This document shows positions 54,194 to 63,819 of a stretch of 64,000 bases of DNA, one piece after another. Made by a program: the position numbers and the translations under genes. The notes under the pieces were generated by a model. The model was not told the DNA's origin, did no database searches, and saw nothing but the letters and a program-made list of their open reading frames with translations. Numbering within the stretch: the stretch's first letter is position 1; every line of letters starts with the position of its first letter. This stretch comes from Ignavibacteria bacterium (GTDB lineage: Bacteria; Bacteroidota; Ignavibacteria; Ch128b): NCBI GenBank assembly GCA_013177855.1, contig JABLYA010000001.1:62001-126000 (forward strand), in the 5' to 3' direction.

Positions 54194-56119
54194 ATGGATA
54201 AGTATATTAAAATAAAATTTCCTGATGGCTCAGAAAAAGAATTTCCTTCCGGAATTACTGGAGAGGAAATTGCTAAGTCAATCAGTCACAAATTAGCTGA
54301 TGAAGCACTTGCTATAAAAATTAACGGCAAAATTAAAGAATTATACACTCCAATTACCGAAGATGCCGAAATAAAAATTCTGACCTTTGATGATGAAGAA
54401 GGTAAAGAAGTTTACTGGCATTCTTCATCTCATTTAATGGCTCACGCAATTGAAAAATTATTTCCTGGGGCAAAGTTTGGTGTCGGTCCAGCAATTGAAA
54501 ACGGTTTTTATTACGATGTTGATGTTGATAGAAAAATTACCCCCGAAGATTTAATTGAAATTGAAAAGAAGATGGCTGAGCTTGCAAAAGAAGCTAAGCC
54601 ATTTCTCCGAAAAGAATGCTCAATTGATGAAGCTATTAGTTTCTTCAAGCAAAAAGGTGATGAATATAAACTTGAACTTCTTAACGATATTGATAGCCGT
54701 GATGAACAGGTAAGTATGTATGAGGAAGGTGATTTTGTTGATTTATGTCGAGGCCCTCATTTGCCTCATGCTGGTAAAATAAAATACTTTAAACTTCTAT
54801 CAGTTGCTGGTTCTTTTTGGAAGGGCGACCCTAAAAATAAACCGATGCAAAGAGTTTATGGAATTTCTTTTCCTAAGAAAAAACTATTGGATGATTACCT
54901 CGTTCAACTTGAAGAAGCAAAGAAAAGAGATCATAGAAAATTAGGGAAAGAACTTGAACTTTTCTTCTTCCATGAAATTGCGCCGGCTGCACCTTTCTGG
55001 CTTCCAAAAGGAATGATTATTTTCCGTGAGCTCGAGAAATTTTTAAGAGAAACACTCGATAAACAAGGATATCAAGAAATTTCCACACCTATTCTTGTTA
55101 AGAAAACTTTATGGGAAAGATCTGGACACTGGGACCATTACAAAGAAAATATGTTTATCCTTGAAGTTGATGATGAAATTTACAGCTTAAAGCCAATGAA
55201 TTGTCCTGAAAGTACCATTGTTTATAAGTCAAAGTTAAGAAGTTATAGAGATTTACCATTAAGACTTTCGGAAATTGGCAGGCTTCATCGGAATGAAATT
55301 TCTGGTGCCCTCGGTGGAATGTTAAGAGTTCGTCAAATTACAATGGACGATGCGCATCTTTTTGTTAGACCCGATCAGATTCTAGATGAAATTACGAAGT
55401 TATTAAAACTTATTAATGACTTTTACACTTTGTTTGGCTTCTCGCCAAGTTACAATCTTTCAACTCGTCCAGAGAAAGCAATGGGCAACTTAGAGTTATG
55501 GAATCAGGCTGAGAATTCTTTGAAACAAGCTCTGGAATCAAATGGAATTCAATATAAATTAAAAGAAGGCGAAGGTGCTTTCTACGGACCAAAGATTGAC
55601 ATTCAAATTAAAGATGCAATCGGTCGTTCCTGGCAAACAGCAACTATTCAATTAGATTTTCAAATGCCAGAAAGATTTGAGCTTGAGTATATCGATGAGA
55701 ATGATGAACGTAAAAGACCTGTAATGATTCACCGAGCAATCTTTGGAAGTTTTGAAAGATTTATTGGAATTTTAACAGAACATTTTGCAGGATATTTCCC
55801 AACCTGGCTTTCTCCAATTCAGGTAGTAATATTACCGATTTCAGAAAATTATCTTGACTATGCATCAAAGGTCTATCAAATTTTATTTGATAACAATATC
55901 AGAGTTGAATTAGACAAGCGGAACGAAAAAGTTGGTTATAAGATTCGTGAGTGGGAAAATCAAAAAGTCCCCTATATGCTTATCGTTGGCGAAAAAGAAA
56001 TGCAAAACAATTCAGTGAGTGTTCGAAAACATAAAAAAGGCGATCTGGGTTCATTTGATTTAAATCAATTCTTACAATTAATTTTAGACGAAATAACAAC
56101 TAAAAAATTACACAACTAA
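54194..56119 (+). CDS. thrS: Threonyl-tRNA synthetase
   Basis: 641 residues: TGS domain (1-~62), second additional/editing domain (~70-225, with HSSSHLMAHA), class II catalytic core (zinc Cys in MNCPES, zinc His in DDAHLF and MIHRAIF) and the anticodon-binding domain (~535-641). First gene of the translation operon; infC follows 14 bases after its stop. Confidence 0.96.
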   Translation: MDKYIKIKFPDGSEKEFPSGITGEEIAKSISHKLADEALAIKINGKIKELYTPITEDAEIKILTFDDEEGKEVYWHSSSHLMAHAIEKLFPGAKFGVGPAIENGFYYDVDVDRKITPEDLIEIEKKMAELAKEAKPFLRKECSIDEAISFFKQKGDEYKLELLNDIDSRDEQVSMYEEGDFVDLCRGPHLPHAGKIKYFKLLSVAGSFWKGDPKNKPMQRVYGISFPKKKLLDDYLVQLEEAKKRDHRKLGKELELFFFHEIAPAAPFWLPKGMIIFRELEKFLRETLDKQGYQEISTPILVKKTLWERSGHWDHYKENMFILEVDDEIYSLKPMNCPESTIVYKSKLRSYRDLPLRLSEIGRLHRNEISGALGGMLRVRQITMDDAHLFVRPDQILDEITKLLKLINDFYTLFGFSPSYNLSTRPEKAMGNLELWNQAENSLKQALESNGIQYKLKEGEGAFYGPKIDIQIKDAIGRSWQTATIQLDFQMPERFELEYIDENDERKRPVMIHRAIFGSFERFIGILTEHFAGYFPTWLSPIQVVILPISENYLDYASKVYQILFDNNIRVELDKRNEKVGYKIREWENQKVPYMLIVGEKEMQNNSVSVRKHKKGDLGSFDLNQFLQLILDEITTKKLHN

Positions 56120-56133
56120 ATAGGAGATAGGTT

Positions 56134-56679
56134 ATAAGCGCAAAAGATTCAAACCGTGAGTTAAGAATTAACGAGCAAATAAGAGTTCCCCAAATTAGAG
56201 TAATTGATACCGATGGAACTCAACTCGGAATTATGTCACCGAGAGAAGCTCTTAAAATTGCTGAGTCAAAAGGATTAGATTTAGTAGAAATAGTTCCACA
56301 AGCTAAGCCTCCAGTTTGTAAGATTATTGATTATGGTAAATATCGATACGAAGTACAAAAGAAAGAGAAAACTCAGAGAAAGAAACAGGCAGTTGTTGAA
56401 GTCAAAGAAATCAGGTTTCATCCAAATACTGATGAACATGATTTCGAATTTAAGGCAAGGCATTGTAGACAATTTCTACTTGATGGTTATAAGGTAAAAG
56501 CGACTGTGATTTATAAAGGACGTGAATTGATTTATCCTGAAAAAGGTGAAGAATTATTAAACAAATTAATTGAGAAAGTAAGCGACATTGCTCGAGTTGA
56601 AAGCCCTCCAAAATTCGAAGGGCGCTCAATGACGGCAATATTAATTCTTGATAAAAGTAAGGTTAAAAAATCAAATTGA
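56134..56679 (+). CDS. infC: Translation initiation factor IF-3, AUA start
   Basis: Keeps ribosomal subunits apart and checks start codons. From ATA 56134 the protein has 181 residues, the normal IF-3 length: SAKDSNRELRINEQIRVPQ leads the N domain and VKEIRFHPNTDEHDFEFK the C domain. An in-frame ATG at 56233 would remove the first 33 residues, including the conserved RINEQIRVP helix. Upstream of 56134 the frame is closed by TAG (56128), no ATG, GTG or TTG is available, and a GGAG site (56123-56126) stands 7 bases from the ATA. Rare start codons are known in infC (AUU in E. coli) and allow IF-3 to limit its own synthesis. Confidence 0.93.
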   Translation: MSAKDSNRELRINEQIRVPQIRVIDTDGTQLGIMSPREALKIAESKGLDLVEIVPQAKPPVCKIIDYGKYRYEVQKKEKTQRKKQAVVEVKEIRFHPNTDEHDFEFKARHCRQFLLDGYKVKATVIYKGRELIYPEKGEELLNKLIEKVSDIARVESPPKFEGRSMTAILILDKSKVKKSN

Positions 56680-56689
56680 GGTGATTTAA

Positions 56690-56884
56690 ATGCCCAAGAT
56701 GAAAACTAACAAAAGTGCAGCTAAATCATTTAGAAGAACTGCCACTGGTAAATTTAAAAGATCAAAAGCTTACAGAAGCCATATTCTAACAAAAAAATCT
56801 TCTAAGAGAAAAAGAAAACTTAGAAAACCGACATTGGTCTCAAAAGCTGATCAAAAACGTATCAAAGTTATGATCCAACAATAA
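56690..56884 (+). CDS. rpmI: 50S ribosomal protein L35
   Basis: 64 residues, very basic, beginning [20 protein letters not shown] and containing the conserved RSHILTKKS segment. Follows infC by 10 bases, in the universal infC-rpmI-rplT order. Confidence 0.97.
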   Translation: MPKMKTNKSAAKSFRRTATGKFKRSKAYRSHILTKKSSKRKRKLRKPTLVSKADQKRIKVMIQQ

Positions 56885-56902
56885 TTGATGAGGAAATAGA
56901 CT

Positions 56903-57250
56903 ATGCCAAGATCAAAAAATAAAGTTGCTTCGCATCGAAGAAGAAAGAAAATTTTAGAGCAAGCGAAAGGATATTGGGGAAGAAGAAGCAAAGTTTATAC
57001 AATTGCAAAAAATTCAGTCGAAAAAGCTTTGCTTCATTCGTATGTTGGTCGAAAATTAAAGAAACGACAATTTCGTTCTCTCTGGATTACGAGAATTAAT
57101 GCAGCTGCTCGGATGAATGGAACGACTTATTCAAAGTTAATTTCAGCCTTGAAAAAGAAACAGGTTGGAATAGATCGTAAACTCCTCGCAAGCATTGCAT
57201 ACGAAAATCCTCAAGCATTCTCTGAAATTGTAAAATTTGCAATGAATTAA
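56903..57250 (+). CDS. rplT: 50S ribosomal protein L20
   Basis: 115 residues beginning MPRSKNKVASHRRRKKIL, with AKGYWGRRSKVYTIAKNSVEKA and LWITRINAAARMNG as the conserved globular part (key residues only). In other bacteria L20 represses its own operon through the rpmI leader; nothing specific is visible here. Ends at a hairpin terminator. Confidence 0.97.
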   Translation: MPRSKNKVASHRRRKKILEQAKGYWGRRSKVYTIAKNSVEKALLHSYVGRKLKKRQFRSLWITRINAAARMNGTTYSKLISALKKKQVGIDRKLLASIAYENPQAFSEIVKFAMN

Positions 57251-57255
57251 TTGGA

Positions 57256-57284
57256 TTCCCTACCTATTGGTAGGGAATTTCATT
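57256..57284 (+). terminator. Hairpin terminator after rplT
   Basis: TTCCCTACC (57256-57264) pairs perfectly with GGTAGGGAA (57269-57277) around TATT, followed by TTTCATTTT. The T-tract is interrupted, so read-through into pheS is possible. Confidence 0.65.
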
Positions 57285-57294
57285 TTAAAAAACT

Positions 57295-58317
57295 ATGGAA
57301 AATCTGGAATCAATTAAATCGGTAGCAGAAGAAGCTCAAAAAGATTTTGAAAAAGTTTCTTCTTATCAGGATGTTGAAAATTTTAGAATTAAATATTTAG
57401 CCCGCAAAGGGTTAATTGCTAATCTATTTGATAAACTAAAAGAGATACCAAAAGAATTAAAACCACAATTTGGAAAAGAACTTAATCTTCTTAAAAAAGA
57501 TCTGGAAGAAAAATACGAGCTTCTTCTTCAAAAATTTCCAAAGAAAAAAGAAGTCGAACTGAAAGAAGATCTTACCTTACCCGGTATTAAACCGAGAATT
57601 GGTGCAAAGCATATTATTACAAAAACTCTGGACGAGATTAAAGAAATTTTTAAATCGTTTGGCTTTGTAATTGCGGAAGGACCGGAGTTAGAAACTGACT
57701 ACTACAATTTTTCTGCTCTTAATTTCCCTGAAGACCATCCCGCACGCGACATGCAGGATACATTTTTCATCTCTAAAGATTTACTCCTAAGAACTCATAC
57801 TTCTCCAGTACAAATCAGGTATATGGAAAGTCATAAGCCACCAATTAGAATAATTGCACCTGGAAGAGTTTTTAGGAATGAAGCAATCTCAGCTCGAAGT
57901 CATTGTATCTTCCATCAGGTAGAAGGACTTTATGTTGATAAGAATGTAACATTTGCAGAGCTAAAAGGGACTTTGATCAATTTTGCAAAATTGTTTTATG
58001 GTTCTGATGTGGCAATTCGTTTCCGTCCAAGTTTTTTCCCTTTTACTGAACCAAGTGCAGAAATGGATGTAAGTTGTATTATTTGTAAAGGGAAAGGATG
58101 CAGATTATGTAAGTATACAGGTTGGCTTGAAATCCTCGGTTGTGGAATGGTCGATCCGAATGTTTTTAAGTCTGTGAATTATGATTCAGAACTCTACACC
58201 GGTTATGCTTTCGGAATGGGTATTGAACGAATTGCAATGTTAAAATATGGAATTGATGATATCCGAATTTTATTCGAAAATGATTTAAGATTTTTAAAAC
58301 AGTTTAGAAGCTTATGA
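57295..58317 (+). CDS. pheS: Phenylalanyl-tRNA synthetase alpha chain
   Basis: 340 residues: N-terminal coiled coil (~1-90), class II core with [12 protein letters not shown] (motif 1 region), [19 protein letters not shown] (motif 2) and [15 protein letters not shown]-type motif 3 (here [16 protein letters not shown]). An extra [17 protein letters not shown] stretch (~255-272) may bind zinc. The start lies 17 bases after the hairpin; the stop overlaps pheT by 4 bases. Confidence 0.95.
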   Translation: MENLESIKSVAEEAQKDFEKVSSYQDVENFRIKYLARKGLIANLFDKLKEIPKELKPQFGKELNLLKKDLEEKYELLLQKFPKKKEVELKEDLTLPGIKPRIGAKHIITKTLDEIKEIFKSFGFVIAEGPELETDYYNFSALNFPEDHPARDMQDTFFISKDLLLRTHTSPVQIRYMESHKPPIRIIAPGRVFRNEAISARSHCIFHQVEGLYVDKNVTFAELKGTLINFAKLFYGSDVAIRFRPSFFPFTEPSAEMDVSCIICKGKGCRLCKYTGWLEILGCGMVDPNVFKSVNYDSELYTGYAFGMGIERIAMLKYGIDDIRILFENDLRFLKQFRSL

Positions 58318-60719
58318 GAGTATCACTTAATTGGTTAAAAAATTACATCGATATTTCAAATTACTCGCCGATTGATTTAAAAAACATTCTTACAAACTCA
58401 GGCCTTGAAGTAGAGGCAATTGAGGAAATTGGTAAATCTTTGGAAGGTTTTGTTGTTGGTGAAGTCATTTCGAAAGAAAAACATCCCAATGCTGATAAAC
58501 TTTCCGTTTGTAAGGTAAATGACGGAAAAGAAATTTATCAAGTAATTTGTGGTGCACCAAATGTTGAAGCTGGACAAAAAATTGTTTTTGCTCCTCTCGG
58601 TGTAATTATTCCAGGCACTGGTGAGAAGTTGAAGAAAGCAAAAATTCGAGGTGTCGAATCATTTGGAATGATTTGCAGCGAAATGGAACTCGGGCTCGGC
58701 GATGATCACACTGGTATTGTGGTTCTTGATAATAATGCCCCGATTGGTATGCCAATAAACGAATATCTAGGATTAAATGATTATGTCTTAGAAATTGGTA
58801 TTACACCTAATAGACCTGATGCATTAAGTCATGTTGGTATTGCACGTGAGCTTTCTGCATTAACTAAAAAGAAATTTGTCTTTCCAAAAATTGATTTTGA
58901 CGAAGTTGAGGATAGAATTGAAAAGTATTTGAAAGTCGAAATTGAAAATGAAATCGATTGTCCTCGATATTGTGCAAGGATGGTTAGAAATGTTAAAGTA
59001 AAAGAATCACCACAATGGTTAAAAAATTATCTAACCAATGTCGGTATAAGACCAATTAACAACATAGTTGATGTGTCCAATTTCGTTATGCTTGAACTTG
59101 GTCAACCGCTTCACACATTTGATGCTCGATTAATTGAAGGTGGTAAGATAATTGTTAAGAATGCAGATGAAAATGAAAAGTTTGTTACGCTTGATGGTAA
59201 AGAGCGTATTCTCGATTCTTCAATGCTGATGATTTGCGATGCTGTCAAAAAAATTGCAATCGCGGGTGTAATGGGTGGTGCAAATTCTGAAATTTCTGAA
59301 AATACTAAAGATGTAATAATTGAAAGTGCATATTTTAATCCTAAAAGCATTCGAAGAACGAGCAAAAAACTTGGATTGTCAACTGAATCATCATATAGAT
59401 TTGAAAGAGGAGTAGATTATAAAAATACTTTAGTTGCTGCTAATCGAGCAGCACAATTGATTGCAGAACTGGCAGGAGGCGAAATAATTGGCGGATATAT
59501 CGATGAAAATCCAGTTAAGTTTGATGATGTCGAAGTTGAGCTTCGTGTTTCTAGAACTAATAAGATTTTAGGTATAGAATTAACACGCGATGAAATAGTT
59601 GATATCCTTCAGAGATTAAATATTCAGGTGCAAAAATCAAATGGAGATATTTTAATTTGCACAATTCCATCCTTCAGACCAGATTTAACGAGGGAAATTG
59701 ATTTAATTGAAGAAGTTGCACGGATTTACGGTTATGATAAAATCCCGGGCGACTCAAGAATAAATTTTGAGATATCAATTGAGAAGATTCAGCCTAGACT
59801 GGAAGATAAAATTAGAGAAATTTTAACTGGCTATGGGTTGTACGAAGTAATGAATAATACTTTATTAAGCGAAGATGAAGCTCATTTTGATAATTTAAAG
59901 AGTGTAAAAATTCTTAATCCAATCAGTCAGGAACTTTCTCATTTAAGAACAAGCTTAATTCCCGGTTTGTTGAAGACAGTTTCGTTGAATCATCGTTTTA
60001 GTGAATTTGACCTTCAACTTTATGAGATTGGCAGAGTAATGATTGCAAAAAAAGAAAATGTAGTTGGTGTTGATGATTATGTAGAGCTTGAAAAACTTGG
60101 AATTTGTTTAACTGGTAAATTAATCGATAAGAATTGGAAAGAAAACGCGATAGTTAGTGATATATTTTACTTGAAAGGAATAGTCGAAGCATTGCTGGAA
60201 AAACTTTCGCTTGACAATATTAATTTCACTTCTTATTATGCTTCCGAAAATGCGTTCTATTCTATTGAAATTAAAGTGTTTATTGGAAAAACTTATATTG
60301 GTTCTTTATATAAAATGACAGAAGATTATTTGAAAAAATTTGATATCGAAAAACCCGTTTACATCGCCGAGTTTGATCTTGGATTATTAAAGACTTTACC
60401 GAAATCTTCTATTGTATTCAAAAAGCTTTCAAATTACCCGAAGGTTGAAAGAGATATAAGTTTCTTTGTAGATAATGATATTGCTTACGAGAAAATTGAA
60501 AAAGTTATCTGGAGTGCTGCAGATAGACTTTTGGTGAATGTTTATTTGTTTGATTTATATTTTGACCCTAAAAAATCAGATAAGAAAAGTCTTGCCATAA
60601 GATTAGAATTTCAATCTTATGAAAAGACTTTGACAGCAGAAGAAGTTGAAGCAAGAGTTAACAAAATAACCTCATCTCTTGAAAAAGAATTAAACATTCA
60701 ACTCAGGAAATTGAATTAA
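58314..60719 (+). CDS. pheT: Phenylalanyl-tRNA synthetase beta chain
   Basis: 801 residues in the full-length layout: EMAP/tRNA-binding domain (~40-150), B3/B4 editing domain (~210-385), B5 (~400-475), catalytic-like core, and the FDX-ACB anticodon domain (~705-801, ending [12 protein letters not shown]). Pairs with PheS as (alpha-beta)2. Its stop shares a base with the next ATG. Confidence 0.96.
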   Translation: MRVSLNWLKNYIDISNYSPIDLKNILTNSGLEVEAIEEIGKSLEGFVVGEVISKEKHPNADKLSVCKVNDGKEIYQVICGAPNVEAGQKIVFAPLGVIIPGTGEKLKKAKIRGVESFGMICSEMELGLGDDHTGIVVLDNNAPIGMPINEYLGLNDYVLEIGITPNRPDALSHVGIARELSALTKKKFVFPKIDFDEVEDRIEKYLKVEIENEIDCPRYCARMVRNVKVKESPQWLKNYLTNVGIRPINNIVDVSNFVMLELGQPLHTFDARLIEGGKIIVKNADENEKFVTLDGKERILDSSMLMICDAVKKIAIAGVMGGANSEISENTKDVIIESAYFNPKSIRRTSKKLGLSTESSYRFERGVDYKNTLVAANRAAQLIAELAGGEIIGGYIDENPVKFDDVEVELRVSRTNKILGIELTRDEIVDILQRLNIQVQKSNGDILICTIPSFRPDLTREIDLIEEVARIYGYDKIPGDSRINFEISIEKIQPRLEDKIREILTGYGLYEVMNNTLLSEDEAHFDNLKSVKILNPISQELSHLRTSLIPGLLKTVSLNHRFSEFDLQLYEIGRVMIAKKENVVGVDDYVELEKLGICLTGKLIDKNWKENAIVSDIFYLKGIVEALLEKLSLDNINFTSYYASENAFYSIEIKVFIGKTYIGSLYKMTEDYLKKFDIEKPVYIAEFDLGLLKTLPKSSIVFKKLSNYPKVERDISFFVDNDIAYEKIEKVIWSAADRLLVNVYLFDLYFDPKKSDKKSLAIRLEFQSYEKTLTAEEVEARVNKITSSLEKELNIQLRKLN

Positions 60720-61030
60720 TGAGCAACGAAAATCGGACAAAATTTTTTGAGGCACTTTCAAAACTTGAAGAAAATCTGCAAAAATTTATTGTCCGATTTA
60801 ATGAGGTAAAAAAAGAGAATTCAGAATTAAAACTTGAATTGTTAAATTTGAAAGGACAGCTGGAAGAATTAAATAACGCTTTGGTTGAAAAAGATAAAGA
60901 AATTGAAAATTTGAAAATTCAGCTGGAAAAAGCCAGAAATACGGTAATTATTTCTGAAAAAGAAAGACAAAACCTGAAAAACCGTATTTCTGAAATTCTG
61001 GAGAGGATAGAAGTATACTTAAATAATTAA
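60719..61030 (+). CDS. Small coiled-coil protein, ZapB-like
   Basis: 103 residues, almost wholly heptad-repeat coiled coil (~20-95; NSELKLELLNLKGQLEELNN), rich in Glu, Lys, Leu and Asn. The size, coiled coil and position directly before zapA suggest a ZapB-like division protein, but such sequences are too simple for a firm family call. It starts one base into the pheT stop. Confidence 0.65.
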   Translation: MSNENRTKFFEALSKLEENLQKFIVRFNEVKKENSELKLELLNLKGQLEELNNALVEKDKEIENLKIQLEKARNTVIISEKERQNLKNRISEILERIEVYLNN

Positions 61031-61053
61031 CTTAATTAACTAAAGTTCTGGAA

Positions 61054-61338
61054 ATGTCTTCAAACAAGAAATTGAAAATTAAAATATTTGACCGTGAATA
61101 TTCATTAGTGGTGGATAACGAAGAGCGTGCACGGAATGTAAGTGAATATGTAAACTCGCTAATGAATGATCTGAATGTGGATATGAATGGTCAACCTCCA
61201 CATACAATCGCAATAGTTGCAGCTCTGAATATCGCAAATGATTATTTTATTGAGAAAGAAAACTCGGCTAAAGATTTAAAGGAAGCAACTGATCGATTGA
61301 ATAAGTTAAACCTCCTTCTTGAAGACATTTCCAGCTAA
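61054..61338 (+). CDS. zapA: Cell division protein ZapA
   Basis: 94 residues. The FtsZ-bundling factor ZapA family is recognised from KIKIFDREYSLVVDNEE at the start, YVNSLMNDL, and the C-terminal coiled coil (~55-94; IVAALNIANDYFIEKE). Its place directly before the 6S RNA gene is a common bacterial arrangement. It follows the coiled-coil gene by 23 bases. Confidence 0.88.
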   Translation: MSSNKKLKIKIFDREYSLVVDNEERARNVSEYVNSLMNDLNVDMNGQPPHTIAIVAALNIANDYFIEKENSAKDLKEATDRLNKLNLLLEDISS

Positions 61339-61350
61339 GTTTCACTTCTA

Positions 61351-61570
61351 ACCGCTCCAGACTTCTAAAGAAAAAAATTGAGGACTAACACCCAAAACAA
61401 AGGGAGTTAGACTTCAAAAGCGTATTACAGGCCTCACTCGCTTTTAGCGAGATGCTAAGTGAAATTGTTGTGAAAACAATCACTTAGCACGGTGGAAGTA
61501 AAAAGCTTTTGAGCTAACACCCACTGTGCATAGATAGGTTCTCAATCCTATCTTGAAGTTCTGGAGCGGT
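61351..61570 (+). ncRNA. ssrS: 6S RNA
   Basis: About 220 bases between zapA and rny. The ends pair: ACCGCTCCAGA (61351-61361) with TCTGGAGCGGT (61560-61570), continued after a bulge by 4 more pairs to 61365/61555. Inside is an open central region; GGGAGTTAG (61402-61410) and TCAAAAGC (61414-61421) pair with GCTTTTGA (61505-61512) and CTAACACCC (61514-61522) to form the next arm. Apical hairpins are CTCGCT/AGCGAG (61437-61451) and TGCTAAGTG/CACTTAGCA (61453-61489). The 3' side of the bubble has its own hairpin AGATAGG/CCTATCT (61532-61553). Closing stem, bubble, 3'-bubble hairpin and zapA context match 6S RNA, which traps sigma-70-type RNA polymerase. No clear promoter; TAAGTTTC (61336-61343) overlapping the zapA stop is the nearest -7 match. 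Confidence 0.82.
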
Positions 61571-61600
61571 AATTATTTATAACTAAAGAGAGATGATACT

Positions 61601-63163
61601 ATGGAACTTTATATTTTAATACCTTTGATTGTGATTTTCAGCGTTGCGTTGTTTTTTATTGGATGGACTTTAAACTCGCAAGTCGGAAAACAAAGCATTG
61701 CATCTGCTGAAAAACAAGCTAAAAAAATTATTGAAGAAGCCGAACGAGAAGCAAACAACATAAAAAGAGAAAAGCTTCTTGAAGTTAAAGATGAGTGGTT
61801 CAAGAAAAAACAGGCTTTCGAACAGGAAGTCACCAACAAGAAAAATAATCTCCAAAATTATGAACGTCAGCTTAAAATTCGTGAAGAAGCAATTGATAAA
61901 AAGACCGAACTTTTAGAAAAGAAAGAAAAACAAATTCAGGATCTTGAGGCAAAATTAAATGAAAAGATTTCTGAATATGAGCAGAAAACTCAACAATTAA
62001 ATGCGCTCATTGAAGAACAAACTCATCGCCTTGAAAAGATTGCAGGACTCACTCAAGATGAAGCTAAGAAAATGTTGGTTGAAAATTTAATTAATGAAGC
62101 CAAAACTGAAGCTGCTCAAATGATCAAGCAAATTCGTGATGAAGCAAAAGCAGAAGCGAAGAAAGAAGCTCGAAATATTATTGTTCAAGCAATTCAAAGA
62201 TCTGCTGCTGATCATTCTGTTGAGACAACTGTTAGCGTCATTCAGATTCAAAATGAAGAGATGAAGGGTAGAATAATAGGCAAGGAAGGAAGAAACATCA
62301 GAGCATTTGAAGCCGCAACTGGTGTAGATGTGATAGTTGATGACACACCTGAAGCAGTCATCTTATCAGCATTTGATCCATTTAGAAGAGAAGTTGCGAA
62401 AGTAGCTCTTGAAAGATTAATTGCCGATGGAAGAATTCATCCAGCAAGAATTGAAGAAGTTGTTGAAAAAGTGAAAATAGATCTCGAAGATCAGATTATC
62501 GAAGATGGTGAAAATACATTAATCGAACTTGGGATTCATGGGATGCATCCTGAACTCGTTCGTTTAATTGGTAAAATGAAATATCGTCAAAGCTATGGAC
62601 AGAATCTTTTGGTGCATAGTAAAGAAACAGCAATACTGGCTGGAATTATGGCAGCAGAACTTGGTTTAGATCCAGTATTAGCAAAGCGTGGTGCAATACT
62701 TCATGACATTGGAAAAGTTTTGGATAGAAACACCGAAGGTCCTCATGCGCTTATTGGTGCCGAAATTGCAAAAAAATATAATGAACATCCAATTGTTGTA
62801 AACGCTATTGCATCTCACCATGAGGATGTTGAAATGGAACATCCAATTGCAGCTATTGTCCAGGCTGCAGATGCAATAAGTGGAGCAAGACCAGGTGCCA
62901 GAAGAGAACCGCTTGAAACTTATATAAAGAGACTAGAAAAATTAGAAGCACTTGCAAAGTCTTTCGAAGGTGTTGCTAAAACTTACGCAATTCAAGCTGG
63001 ACGAGAGGTTAGAGTTGTTGTTGAACATGAAAAAATTGATGATTTAAATGCTGAAAAATTAGCGCAAGAAATTGCTGCAAGAATTCAGGAAGAAATGGAA
63101 TTTCCAGGACAAATCAAAGTTGTAGTTATTCGAGAAGTTCGCAAAATTGCATTTGCGAAATAA
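61601..63163 (+). CDS. rny: Ribonuclease Y
   Basis: Membrane-anchored endoribonuclease that starts mRNA decay. 520 residues: N-terminal helix (~3-22), long coiled coil (~30-175), KH domain (~210-270; GRIIGKEGRNIRAFE), and HD domain with H368-D369 in LHDIGK. A GAGAG ribosome-binding site lies ahead. It directly follows the 6S gene. Confidence 0.96.
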   Translation: MELYILIPLIVIFSVALFFIGWTLNSQVGKQSIASAEKQAKKIIEEAEREANNIKREKLLEVKDEWFKKKQAFEQEVTNKKNNLQNYERQLKIREEAIDKKTELLEKKEKQIQDLEAKLNEKISEYEQKTQQLNALIEEQTHRLEKIAGLTQDEAKKMLVENLINEAKTEAAQMIKQIRDEAKAEAKKEARNIIVQAIQRSAADHSVETTVSVIQIQNEEMKGRIIGKEGRNIRAFEAATGVDVIVDDTPEAVILSAFDPFRREVAKVALERLIADGRIHPARIEEVVEKVKIDLEDQIIEDGENTLIELGIHGMHPELVRLIGKMKYRQSYGQNLLVHSKETAILAGIMAAELGLDPVLAKRGAILHDIGKVLDRNTEGPHALIGAEIAKKYNEHPIVVNAIASHHEDVEMEHPIAAIVQAADAISGARPGARREPLETYIKRLEKLEALAKSFEGVAKTYAIQAGREVRVVVEHEKIDDLNAEKLAQEIAARIQEEMEFPGQIKVVVIREVRKIAFAK

Positions 63164-63175
63164 CATTTTGATTTA

Positions 63176-63805
63176 ATGCCGAAAAATAAATTTTTGATTG
63201 CTATAACTGGCGGACTTGGAACAGGTAAATCACTCTTTGCTAAATACCTGTTAGATAAAAATGAAGTCGTCATTAATTCTGATGCAATTGCAAAAAAATT
63301 AATGACGACTAAACCTTTAATTATTGATCAAATCAAAAAACTTCTTGGGAACGAAGCCTACCTTTCTGAAAATGAGCTGAATACTAAATTTATTGCCAAT
63401 CAAATTTTCTCAAATCCTGATTTACACAAAAAGCTTACTAAGATAGTTCATCCACCAACAATTGTTGAAATTCAGAGGCTGGCTCAAAAAGAGTTTAATA
63501 AAAGAAATCGTAAAAGAGTTTTTGTTGAATCTGCACTTGTTTTTGAAGCAGGTATTGAAAAGAAATTTGATTACATAGTTTTGATTAAATCGGATTTGAA
63601 TTTACGTCTCCAAAGAACAATCGAAAGAGATAAAATAACTCCTGATGAATTTTTTCAGAGGATTCAATACCAAATTGATCCCGATGAAGCAGAAGAACAT
63701 TCTCATTTTGTAATTTATAATAATGGTTCGCTTGAAGAACTTTACTCAAAATTTGATTTCGTCTACAATTTGATAAAAACACTTACAGAACCAAAAAAGA
63801 AATAA
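63176..63805 (+). CDS. coaE: Dephospho-CoA kinase
   Basis: Last step of coenzyme A synthesis. 209 residues with P-loop GGLGTGKS (12-19), the substrate segment NSDAIAKKLM, HPP, and the lid region QRTIERDKIT. It follows rny by 12 bases. Confidence 0.93.
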   Translation: MPKNKFLIAITGGLGTGKSLFAKYLLDKNEVVINSDAIAKKLMTTKPLIIDQIKKLLGNEAYLSENELNTKFIANQIFSNPDLHKKLTKIVHPPTIVEIQRLAQKEFNKRNRKRVFVESALVFEAGIEKKFDYIVLIKSDLNLRLQRTIERDKITPDEFFQRIQYQIDPDEAEEHSHFVIYNNGSLEELYSKFDFVYNLIKTLTEPKKK

Positions 63806-63819
63806 GTTGGAGAGAACTT

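Noticed and set aside
57251-57294. Phenylalanine leader-peptide attenuator before pheS
   Set aside because: The hairpin at 57256-57277 is better read as the rplT terminator; no Phe-rich leader frame exists.
61351-61570. RNase P RNA, SRP RNA or tmRNA
   Set aside because: None of their hallmark conserved sequences was found; the closing stem, central bubble and zapA context fit 6S RNA.
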